This document shows positions 24,481-34,646 of a stretch of DNA of 64,000 bases, in pieces. Within the stretch, counting starts at the first letter, position 1, and each line of letters begins with the position of its first letter. Location: NCBI GenBank assembly GCA_003255025.1, contig QANY01000148.1:124001-188000 (forward strand), read 5' to 3'. The DNA is from Datisca glomerata (Eukaryota > Streptophyta > Magnoliopsida > Cucurbitales > Datiscaceae). The notes under the pieces are model-generated. The model ran no database searches. It was given only the letters and a program-made list of their open reading frames with translations, and was not told the origin of the DNA. A program made the position numbers and the translations under genes.

Positions 24481-27400
24481 ATGTTGGTCCAAGACCGTGC
24501 AAAACCCAAATCGCCGAAAGCCCAGATCAGAAATGGCGCAACTCTCCTCCCAAACCGCTTCTCCGATCCTAAGAACCTTGACTTCTCAACATGGTTCTCA
24601 GAAAACCTCTACAAAATCATCACAATTCTGCTCCTATTTGTCTCCGTCGCTGCTCTTTTCTTCCTCCGTAATGCCGGCGATGCCGCCTCCCTAATCTGTT
24701 TCCAATCCCAGACCGCAAACCTCGAGAAGATTGAATTCCCAAAAATCAATTGGAATTCTATCTCACCAATTCCAGCTAAGTCCTCTCTATTCCCTGATTT
24801 TCGCTCCGAGCAGTGGATCATCGTTTCAGTGTCCAATTATCCGAGCGATTCGTTGCGGAAGCTCGTCAGGATAAAAGGGTGGCAGGTTTTAGCAATTGGT
24901 AATTCAAAAACACCGGCAGATTGGAGTTTAAAGGGTGCGATTTTCTTGTCCTTAGAACAACAGGCTAAACTGGGGTTTCGGGTTGTCGATTTTCTTCCAT
25001 ATGATTCATATGTTAGAAAAACTGTTGGTTATTTGTTTGCCATTCAGCATGGCGCGAAAAAGATCTTTGATGCAGACGATCGTGAGGAGGTGATCGATGG
25101 GGATTTGGGTAAACATTTTGATACAGAATTGGTGGGTGAGGGTGCTAGGCAGGAGGTTATATTGCAATATAGTCATGAAAATCCAAATAGAACTGTTGTG
25201 AACCCATACATACATTTTGGCCAGAGGTCAGTTTGGCCGAGGGGTTTACCATTGGAAAATGTAGGTGAAGTTGCACATGAAGAATTTTACACTGAAGTGT
25301 TTGGTGGGAAGCAATTCATTCAACAGGGAATTTCCAATGGGCTTCCCGATGTTGATTCGGTGTTTTATTTTACTCGAAAATCAGGTTTAGAAGCATTTGA
25401 TATTAGATTTGATGAACGTGCCCCCAAAATTGCGTTGCCGCAAGGTATAATGGTGCCACTTAATTCTTTCAATACGATATATCATAGCTCCGCATTCTGG
25501 GCCTTGATGCTTCCTGTTTCTATTAGCACCATGGCCTCTGATGTCTTGAGAGGATACTGGGGGCAGAGGCTTTTATGGGAAATTGGTGGTAATGTTGTAG
25601 TTTATCCCCCCACAGTTCACCGATATGATAGAATAGAGGCATACCCCTTTTCTGAAGAAAAAGATCTACATGTGAATGTGGGACGTTTAATTAACTTCTT
25701 GATTTCATGGAGATCAAGTAAGCATAGGCTGTTTGAAAAAATTATTGAATTAAGCTTTACAATGGCAGAGGAGGGGTTTTGGACTGAGAAGGATGTGAAG
25801 TTTACTGCAGCTTGGCTTCAGGATTTGCTTGCTGTTGGTTATCAGCAGCCAAGGCTCATGTCCTTGGAGTTGGATAGGCCACGAGCAACTATCGGTCATG
25901 GGGATCGGAAAGAGTTTGTCCCTCAAAAATTGCCATCTGTTCATCTTGGGGTTGAGGAAACAGGGACAGTGAGTTCCGAGATTGGTAATTTGATACGGTG
26001 GAGGAAGTATTTTGGGAATGTGGTGCTTATTATGTATTGCACTGGGCCTGTGGAACGAACTGCTCTAGAATGGAGATTGCTTTATGGGCGGATATTCAAG
26101 TCGGTAGTAATTTTGTCAGAGAAGAAGGATTCTGATCTCGCAGTTGAAGAAGGCCAATTGGATCAAATATACAAGTAAGCCATGCTTATGCTGTCTCTAT
26201 AACTTTTGTCAAATTAGCTGTTCAACTTTATATCTAGAAGGGAGAAATTAACTGATTAAGTACATTGTGTGCCGTGAAGGTATAGAATATTTGGTTTGGA
26301 TAATAGGATCTAATGTTTCATATCAAATTGAATTTTACTTTTCATCTACCATTGGGTGATTGTGGTCCTATTAGCATTCTAGGTATGATGAGTCGGGATT
26401 TGGTTCAATGTCCAGTTTATTGTTTCTCTACTGCAATGTACTGGGAGAAAACCCTTGAAGACTTTGATTTTCCTCTAGTAAATGCTCTTGTTAGTTGTTA
26501 CTCTCTCGTCGAACTTATCTTTTCATCATCATTTCAGCTGGAGCTGTAACTGAAAGTTGAAAATGGGATAATTTGGTCTAGTAAATCTCTAATTGCATTA
26601 GGAAATAAATTGCTAGATTATAAATTAAATTAATAAACCATGAATAATTCTAAATTGGTATTTGGACTGCTTAATGAACTTGGGTGGTCCCTATTGGTTC
26701 TTATCTTTTAGATCCTCTAATTGCTCATAGTCATCTTATCCTGCATCAGATTATCACCAGAGTGTTGTTTAATTGTAACATATGCTTTTGCAAAAGAGGC
26801 TAATTAGATTGTTGGAATCTGCACTGAGAAGAAAAATTACTTGTTATACATACAATGACCACCGGCACCTAGCTAGTTTACTTTGCAGGAATCCCAAGGG
26901 GTTAGCCTGAGTGGTAAAGGCATTGGCTTAGAAGTTTACTAATTGTTCCCTTCTATATCCTGAGTTTGAATCCTCTTTGATGCAAACAATTCATTGGGGC
27001 CATACCTCCTGGTTTTAAAGCGCGATCAAGCTTGACTCGTGTAGGGAACTTCTAACGGCACAGTGTACGAGTCTTGTGGAATTAGTCAGTTGCGTAAGCT
27101 CCAGACACCTGTGGTTTCTCAAGAAAAGAAAAACATTATAGGTTACCACTGCAATTACTATGGAGTTCTGGAAATCTAGCCAAATGGGAATTATCACCAA
27201 GTGATAGTCTAGCACATTGTCACTTCTTTTATGTTCTTATGTTTCGCTATTAGCTTGGTGATATAATCTGTGTTATATTGTTTGGGTTGTTGGGGAAGGG
27301 GTCTCAAAGTCCATTATCTGGTTCTGTTGAAGAAATTACAAGGTTGTACAAACTTTGAGAAAGTTGACTCTCAGTACAAACAAACACGATTTTTTCTTCA

Positions 27401-28693
27401 GCATTCTGAGAGAGAAATTTTTTAAATGTAGACTTCCGATCCAGCAAACTCTTTCTGCTGCAACAAAGATGGTATACAAATTTTCTTTAAGTTTAATTTT
27501 CGTCAATGGCTTTTTACTCTCCTTGTCTCCTTAGGCAGGTTACATAGTTTCCATAGTATTTTAACCAAATTTATTCCTTGGATGAGTATTGTAGTCTGAA
27601 TTTCTTGGACAAGCTTTAGTTGTCACAGTAAATATTTTCTTGTGTTTTTGCACGAGTTGTTTGCAATGACGGAAACAGGTGCTTTGCAATGTGAAATGCT
27701 TACTCTCTACCTTTATCTTTGGATTTCCATCTCTATAACCTATGCCTATAGTTGATTTAGAGATCTAATATTTTTCAACTAAAGGACTAACTAGATATGC
27801 CTATTCTGTTCACAGGTACCTGGCCAAGATATTTAACACGTACTCTGGTGTGGAAGGGTTTTTATTCCTTCAAGATGATACTATCCTTAACTATTGGAAT
27901 CTGCTGCAGGCAGACAAAACAAAGCTCTGGATTACAGATAAGGTAATGTAGTATTAAATATTCCCTTCTCTTGTTTTCTCTTATATCCTTATAATTGTTC
28001 ATATGAAACTACAAAGTCGTCATTTTCGGCTTCGATAGGGTGATGTGATGATAACGCAAATTGACCGCAATAAACAAATCTATGTAATTATTTTTTTTGT
28101 TAGAGAATAAAATCACATGCTGTTGTTGAAGAAAAACTTTCTAGTGTTCCTGGAGTTCTGAAACTCAGTACCTTTCCTATAATTTGTTGTCATCTCTCTC
28201 TCTCTCTCTAACATTTCAATGATTTCAGGTATCCAAGTCTTGGACTAATGTAACGATGGACAAGTCAGGATGGTTTGTGAAACAGGCAGACATGGTGAAA
28301 AAGACTGTCAGCATGATGCCAGTTCACTTACAAGTCAATTACAAGCAATATGTAAACACTGACCACAGCCTCACGATCTGCAGTTCTGAGGTATTCTATA
28401 TTCCCCGGGGTTTCATATCCGACTTTCTTGATCTTCTAAATCTCGTAGGAGATCAAGAAATCCATCATAAGGTTGCAATCCCTATGTTCTTCACATCAAT
28501 GGATTCAGTTGAGAACTTCGACCCAGTATTTAGTACGATGATCTATAAACACAAGAGGCCTACAAATTCATCGACTTTTTATTTGGCACAAGTGCCTGCT
28601 GTTCATCCATGGAATGTGTCAAGTGAACAAGATTTCATAAAGCTCATAAGAATAATGGCAGAAGGTGATCCACTTTTGATGGAGCTAGTTTGA
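24481..28693 (+). CDS. STL: STELLO: Golgi glycosyltransferase-like protein for cellulose synthase complex assembly (DUF288)
   Basis: Exons are 24481-26174, 27816-27942 and 28229-28693, with GT-AG introns and clean phases, giving 761 residues. The protein matches plant STELLO proteins end to end from the start (MLVQDRAKPKSPK). It has a short basic cytosolic tail, one transmembrane helix at about residues 44-63 (KIITILLLFVSVAALFF), then a large lumenal region. The first putative glycosyltransferase acidic motif is DADD at residues 197-200 within KKIFDADDREEV. A second, FLFLQDDTILNYW (DDT at 585-587), lies in exon 2. The C-terminus is AEGDPLLMELV. In Arabidopsis, STL1 and STL2 are Golgi proteins that bind CESA subunits and promote cellulose synthase complex assembly and exit; their enzymatic activity is not established. 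The gene looks intact. Intron 1 (1641 bp) contains a SINE. Confidence 0.97.
26175..27815 (+). other. Intron 1 of the STELLO gene
   Basis: It has a donor GTAAGC at 26175 and an acceptor TTCACAG ending 27815. It is unusually long compared with intron 2 (286 bases) because it has accumulated repeats, including the SINE at 26896-27134. No coding segment is present. Confidence 0.85.
26896..27134 (+). mobile_element. tRNA-derived SINE in STELLO intron 1
   Basis: The left end has a pol III box A (TAGCCTGAGTGG, 26903-26914). About 48 bases on is a box B (GAGTTTGAATCC, 26962-26973), followed by a non-tRNA body (CATTGGGGCCATACCTCCTG and so on) and an A-rich tail (AAGAAAAGAAAAAC). It is in the sense orientation of the gene. 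The A-to-B spacing is slightly longer than in a tRNA and the acceptor stem cannot form, so it is not a functional tRNA. I saw no clear target duplication. Confidence 0.72.
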
Positions 28694-29850
28694 ACTGAAA
28701 AACATACTTGAAACCTGAAAAATCACTGCCAGAAAAGCAAGAAGAATCATGTAAGATTTTGTACCTGTTAAACCGGAATGATATTTTTTTTTGTAGATTT
28801 TGTATTATTGTTACTGATTGGGTATTCCCTCCGAAGAAAATAGTGTATTCATGTGTTTCATTTGGCTCATAAGAAAACGAATAGAAAAACCCATATTCAA
28901 TGATGAAAATATTAGCTTTTGATCAAGTCATCATTTAATGGTGAACATGTAAAACAAATCTCTTCATTCTTATAATGGAGAAAAGGCAAACGAATATATT
29001 TACTGTTATGAAATTGGATCAAGGAATTGCATGCCGCCCTTTTCCTTCCTTTTTTTCTTTGTCAATAAGCACTTCCAGACACAATAAAATCCATGAGTAG
29101 TAATGTTTGATAATTCTGGCTATTATAATTGATTTCATTTGGATTAAGATCGGCTCTTGTTCAAAAGAACGTGAGAGGTGCATTGGGAAGATCTGTTTCA
29201 TTCATTCTTGTGTATTCCTTAATTAAAAATGAGCAGTGCAAGTCATTTCATACCAAGTACAACACCGTTCTGTTAGAGAATGGTCCCCTGACTACACTAT
29301 GTCGTCATTACATAGATTCCCCTCTAACATACTGAGGCAACGTGACCGTGTAGAGTGACTCGGCTGGAGGCTGATTATTCAAGGAGTGGTGACTCGGCTA
29401 ACATCCCCCCAAGCGAAAAGGGAAGGAATGGCTTTGAGTTTAGATTTCAGAAAGTTGAATCTTGCTGTAAAGAGAAGCTTAGTTAGGATATTAATTGTTT
29501 CGTCAAAGAATTTCAACAATTGTGTTGGCTGAAGATCTTGACACAAAATTTTATTTTCCAAGGGTCAGAAAATCAAAGAACCTCCCGAGAAAACAACAAT
29601 ATCCACCCGGGATCTTGTGGCATCAATATTGCTTGCCCATTCTACATTTGAGTGGGCTTCTAGTAATAGAGGAGGTAGGTTGTCTAAAGAATTTTATACC
29701 AATTTTTTAAAATTAAGAGATTTTATATCTATGGTCCACCAATTACACATTACTATTTGTAATTTCTCTCTTTCCTCATTATTTTTTTTCTTAATGTAAT
29801 AATATTTTCTTCTTCTTTTTATTATTTCTTTTACAACAAAATTTTTTCTT
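28694..29850. other. 3' UTR of STELLO and intergenic sequence
   Basis: The first 200 bases should be 3' UTR (T-rich, with AT-rich signals near 28790-28860). The stretch 29330-29720 has higher GC and could be a decayed retroelement piece, but no motif is clear enough to name. No gene is supported. Confidence 0.4.
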
Positions 29851-30632
29851 CTACTTAAAGGGTTTAAGTAGTTTTTTATGACTACTTGAATCCTTCAAGT
29901 AGTTTTTTTTGTTAGTCAAAACATATACACCAAGTGACTACTTGAAGGGTTTAAGTGGTTGTCTTTTTTTGTCAGTCAGTTACTCATACATCAGATGACT
30001 ACTTGAAAAGTTCAAGTAATTATTTATGACTACTTGAACCCTTCAAGTAGTTATTTTTTGTTTGGTCTGTCAGCAACCTAAAACACTAGGTGAATGTATC
30101 AAGTAGTTTTGTACGACTACTTGAACCATGTAAGTAGCTTTTTATGACTACTTGAGCTTTTTTTAGTAAAAAAAGAGAAAAAGAACGTTAAGTACTTGAA
30201 TGGTTCAAGTAATTTTTTATGACTACTTGAACCCTTCAAGTAGTGGTTTTGATTCTGAAAATCAGAATAAGTAATTACTTGAAGGGTTCAAGTAGTTATA
30301 TCTAACTAGGGTTCAAGTAGTTATATCTAACTAGGGTTCAAGTAGTTATATCTAACTACTTGAAATCTTCAAGTAGTTATATCTAATTACTTGAAACCTT
30401 CAAGTAGCGATTTTGATTCTTGAAATAAAAACAAATAACTATTTAAAGGGTTCAAGTAGTTGTATCTGACTGTTTGAACTTTTCAAGTAGTTATTTTGAT
30501 TCTGAAAGTCAAATCAAGTAACTACTTGAAGAGTTTAAGTAGTTGTATCTGACTACTTGAATCCTTCAAGTAAACTCACTACTTGAATTGTTCAAGTAGT
30601 TAAATATAACTACTTGAACCCTTCAAGAAGTT
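29851..30632. repeat. Array of 17 palindromes, consensus ACTACTTGAA-N3-TTCAAGTAGT
   Basis: By eye I count 17 near-perfect dyads. Each has a 10-base arm and a spacer of exactly 3 bases (CCC, GGG, TCC, AAG, TGG, ATC, ACC, CTT, GAG, TTG), spread over 780 bp with irregular 30-85 bp spacing. Three extra half-sites occur in a short tandem of the phrase GGTTCAAGTAGTTATATC (about 30290-30355). Linker sequences between dyads are T-rich and partly repeated (TTTTGATTCTGAAA). There is no coding capacity. The constant spacer with a variable sequence is the notable property. Confidence 0.9.
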
Positions 30633-30834
30633 ACTTATTTTTTTACTTTCAGAACCAAAATCATTACTTGTGAAGAGTTCAAAAAATAGGAGAATAAGAT
30701 TCTGAATGTGTCTCATTGAAAAAGAATAAGAAAATGAATGGGCATCGCTAAAGAAGCAAAATGGGTATCGCTGAAAAAGAAGAAGAATAATGAGTCATCT
30801 ACTTACTGAATAATCATAAGGCCCACTGAATAGT

Positions 30835-30955
30835 AACAACAACAACAACAATAATAATAACAAGAAGATGAAGAAGATAAAGAAGAAGAAATATGAGCTT
30901 CGTTAAAGAAGAAGAAGAAGATGATGATGAGGAAGAATAAGAGATGAAGATGTTG
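30835..30955 (+). repeat. Compound trinucleotide microsatellite (AAC)n (AAT)n (AAG)n (GAT)n
   Basis: Consecutive short runs of AAC, AAT, AAG and GAT/GAA triplets. This is simple-sequence DNA; the triplet periodicity gives open frames that are not genes. Confidence 0.85.
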
Positions 30956-31394
30956 ATTTGATCGTGCATTGGGAAGTTAAGAAAAATTGATGAGATTATT
31001 AATATTTAATTAAATTGTGTGGGCTCCAGAGTATAAAATTCTATTTTTTTTAAAATAAGTATATATTTCTTAATTGAAAATGAAAATGATATATAATTCC
31101 AAATAACTCATTTTTCAAGCCTGTCGATGAGTTGTTAAGGGTTTGTGGAAAAATTGAATCAATTTGTTAACTATGAATGAGATTTCAGATCTGGTAAGAG
31201 TAAGCTATTGAAGAGCAGTTCCAACAACGCTCCTATATAAAATAATTTGAAAAAATTATTACTTCGACCATCATATTTTAAAACATTTCAATTTAATCAT
31301 TCTAATTTATTTAACGTCTCAATATAATTATTCTGTTACTCTTCGTTAATCTAAATTGATAGAGATATTCACGTGACCCATTAACATGACATAG

Positions 31395-31610
31395 ATGAGA
31401 GCGATGCTCAACTTCAAACATATTATTTCTCTTCCAATTAATTTCCCTCTTATTTACCTATTTACCCTTTTTACCTTTTTCAACTTTTCACTCATCTCTT
31501 TCCCTCATCTCTCTCGTACGAAACCCATCTCTCCCTCATCTCTCTCGAACGAAACCCAGACCCTATTCACAGCTTTTCTTCTATGCCTCAATCCGGCCAA
31601 ACAATAATAA
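31395..31610 (+). repeat. Member of a dispersed repeat, inverted relative to 52560-52790
   Basis: The text CTTATTTACCTATTTACC, CTCGTACGAAACCCATCTCT and CTCTCTCGAACGAAACCC reappears reverse-complemented and diverged at 52560-52790. The pair brackets the Copia nest (LTRs at 32173 and 52230). The open frame here is CT-rich low complexity and not a credible gene. Confidence 0.55.
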
Positions 31611-32172
31611 CACAAATTATAAGGTTTTTCTGGTTCATTTATAATTTTTACGATTGCTTCCTCAATACCAAAACTCTCTGTACCAAAAATGGTGAACCCA
31701 TTTGTCTGTGGCAGTTTTCAATCAGAAATCGACGGTGAATCATCCTCCTCTAGTCCCTATTCAACACCAAGAAAATTAAGATACAAGAACGAAAAGTTGA
31801 GTGGTTGAAGTTTTTAACTTCAAAATTGTCAATTTGTAGCTGCTGCAATATGCATTTGGATTGTTAAAGTGGGTTGGAAAAATCTCCATGAAATAATCAA
31901 TTACATGCAATGCTTTTGCTGAAAAATGTGTAAAGAAACACTCTGTTTTCTGACCTCGTAGGCATTCCTAATTCCAGGAATCTAGAAGTCTATTTCGATC
32001 ATTCGATTACCAATAATTTGTTCTTTTGTTTCTTGAAAGACATAACATAACCAATGAATTAGATATGAGTACAGGGAAGCAAAAGATATAAGCAAAAAAT
32101 TGTGTAGATGTCCGTGTATTTTATTGATACATTGCAACTTTTTGGACTTCCATTCTTTGATGCTCCTCCTAA
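31611..32172. other. Spacer before the Copia 5' LTR
   Basis: AT-rich sequence with no gene, RNA or clear repeat that I can support. Confidence 0.4.
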
Positions 32173-32252
32173 TAGTTTCATATCTCCCTATCTATCTCCA
32201 TAAGAAGACTTAAAGTGACACACTTAATTATCACCTATCCTAATTTTTTATT

Positions 32253-32288
<36 letters not shown>

Positions 32289-32607
32289 TTTGATTAGATT
32301 CAAAATGATAAGTTTAAAAATAACTATCATCTGGTAACGAGATATAGTTAAACAACTCAATAAAAGATAGAGATCAAGTAGTTGAGATAATCTAGATTTC
32401 TTTGATGAAACAAAATTATGATTGTATCAAACACTTAGATGAAGGTCCTTGACCTAGTTTATAAATACATGTTTGTGTATATCATGAAGTATGAGCTATC
32501 TAGTTAAGCATATGCTAGAAAATTCTATATATTATACTTGTGATTTGTTTATTTTTCTTGATTAATTATGGTTGGAAATTAATATTAGTTTATTTAAATT
32601 TTTTACA
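32173..32607 (+). repeat. 5' LTR of the nested Copia element
   Basis: It matches 51829-52230 over nearly its whole length (shared phrases GTTTCATATCTCC, AAAAGATAGAGATCAA, ATGAGCTATCTA). It ends TTTTTTACA, directly followed by a primer binding site (TGCTATCAGAGCCC, 32610-32623). It contains a (TA)n run at about 32257-32284. Divergence from the 3' copy is high (around 15% by eye), so either the element is old or the two copies have different histories. The 5' boundary is uncertain by a few bases. Confidence 0.7.
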
Positions 32608-33399
32608 TGTGCTATCAGAGCCCATCTTCATGCTATATTTTTCAGTATAAAATATGTTCACATTTGAGAAAATGTGTTGTCTTCGATCGGTTTGTGACTG
32701 ATTTTTCTTCTCCTTTTGTTTTAGAAATTTCGTGTCATAATAAAAAAATCGTCTTGGAGGCGTATGGAGAGTATGTTGATTTACGTGATATATGATAGTA
32801 TACAAGGTTATATGTTTATATTCTCAACATATTCTTATAAATTGCCTTCTAAGAGATGCGAAATTGCTCTAGTTTTACACGTCATCTATTCTCATGCATT
32901 AATGATTTTTTGCCCATGCTAATGGTTGATTAGTGACAGTGGAGTAATTGCATGCGTTCTGTACAGTTTAGCTTTTTCGAAATTCTAGATTGGCTTTTGT
33001 CTTACATGAATTATATGCAAACATATTCTAGTTTTCAGTGGTTACGTGCATACTTTATGTTATCTCATTTTTCATATAGATTAAATTCTTGTAATTTTAA
33101 TTTTTAAGAGGAGATATGTTACGTTTTGTATGGATAACTAAGTTTTACTGAAATAAATGGGATAACAATGACTTACACATTCAAAGCATGATATTGTAAT
33201 TTGACAATTACAGTTTCCATCATATTATATAAAGTTTCATAGTATTCCATTATATTTTCACATATATGATTGATTAAGTTGTATAAAGCCCCTGAATTGA
33301 AAATAGTTGGATTCGTACATGTACATTCACCATGGGCTATATGTGAATATGTGTTTTTTATTATGCTAAAGTATAGAGCAAGTAGGCTATATATGAACT
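32608..33399 (+). other. Copia leader region downstream of the primer binding site
   Basis: AT-rich leader without coding capacity, apart from chance frames. It is presumed to be the untranslated region between the primer binding site and gag, later split by further insertions. Confidence 0.45.
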
Positions 33400-34530
33400 A
33401 CATTAGCTTAGATCTAGAGAGAGAATGTCTCACCTCTCTCTAGATTCTTCTCTCTTCAACAACCCTAGCCGCCATAGTCCTCACTACCGGCTTCTCACGG
33501 TGAAGCCTGGTCCTGAGCTTGACGGAGCTCAGGGCTGGGTTCCTTCTATTTCTTCCAGAAGATGTAGGTGAGCGTCTGTTGAGGTCCAATGAGGTACAGG
33601 TTTTACCTAAGCTCTTCTTCGCCTTCTTCCTTCAAGCTTCAGTCACCAGAAAATATGTGTGATTTAGAGTGACAGTGCTTCTGTTGGTTCACCAGATCTA
33701 GAGGTTTTTCCAGATCTGGTTTCCTCCTTCAGCATGTGTAAGCTTCGCCAAATTCAGGAGCTTCATGAATGGGTTTTGATGCTGATTTTTGTGTTTGAGG
33801 TCGTTGGCGTTTCCTTCGAGGCTTTGTCCCAAATACAAGCAGAAGAAGGATACTGGCCCTGTTCGGAGAATGGTTCTGCCTTTTTGTCGCCAGATTGATT
33901 TTCCCATACTCTGTACCTTGTGGCTGCCCAAGGTCCTATTTCCCTTCACTTTCTTGCTTAGTCGCAAGGAAAGTTCCAGTTCTAAGGTGAGCGATGTTCG
34001 AGACAAAAGAGTTGTACCAAGCGAGTTGTATCTCCTGAGACTCAACCACTGCGAAGGGGGTTTTGGTGAAGTCTCTCATTTTATGTTATCGGTCATTGTT
34101 TTCGATCTTAGTTTTGGCCGTCTAGTAGCGGCAATTTAGGCCCGTTATGTGTTTGGTTATTGGTGCACCTATTGTAGCTATTGAGGTCTTCGCTTGTGGT
34201 GGATTGTGTAGGTTTTGATAGATAGGTTGTCATTGATGTGCTCTGTTTAGGTGTTGATCTCCTTGGTTTGGTTGTTCTGTGCTTTTCCTTGCTGTGAGAT
34301 CCGTGTTATATCTCTTTTGTGGTTTATCCATTTCAGATTGTCTTGTTTGCTCATTGTTTTTTTTTGTTTTGGTAGTATAGTGTCTTTTGCGGTAGTATAG
34401 TGTATTTTTATTGAATATTTAGCTTTGAGTTATAACATTATAGTGCATGTTATTACCTGGGATATGCCTCTTGTTATTAGTGTAATTCTTTTGGTTAATA
34501 TATTTTTACATTTGACCAAAAAATATCAAG
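33400..34530 (+). mobile_element. Possible LINE-derived non-coding insertion in the Copia leader
   Basis: The GC content is higher than on either side. The start is CT-rich (CACCTCTCTCTAGATTCTTC, then CAACAACCCTAGCCGCC), resembling a plant LINE 5' UTR. The end is TGTAATTCTTTTGGTTAATA, resembling a plant LINE 3' end. No ORF1 or ORF2 is readable in between, so this would be an internally deleted copy. No target duplication was found. An alternative is that it is native leader sequence of the Copia element. Confidence 0.3.
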
Positions 34531-34646
34531 CAAGTTCATAGTTTGAAGGTTAATATAAAAATATGAACATTTGAGTATCGATCTTTGATATGTAGTAGTT
34601 ATTATGATTTTAGCATATTTGATTTTAATGTTATAGCCATGCATTT

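Noticed and set aside
26896..26980. tRNA gene
   Set aside because: Boxes A and B are present, but no acceptor stem or anticodon arm can be drawn and the sequence continues into a SINE body with an A-rich tail.
28256..28693. Separate 145-residue gene
   Set aside because: It is exon 3 of STELLO; the first in-frame ATG is internal and the exon begins at 28229 after a good acceptor.
29851..30632. CRISPR-like array from repeated palindromic units
   Set aside because: Spacing is irregular, the units are perfect short palindromes with 3-base loops, there are no uniform spacers, and the context is a plant nuclear genome.
31395..31607. 70-residue open frame
   Set aside because: CT-rich low-complexity sequence belonging to a repeat with an inverted copy at 52560-52800; no protein motif.
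33698..34139. Overlapping frames of about 115 residues on both strands
   Set aside because: Neither has a recognisable motif; they occur in a higher-GC segment where long chance frames are expected.
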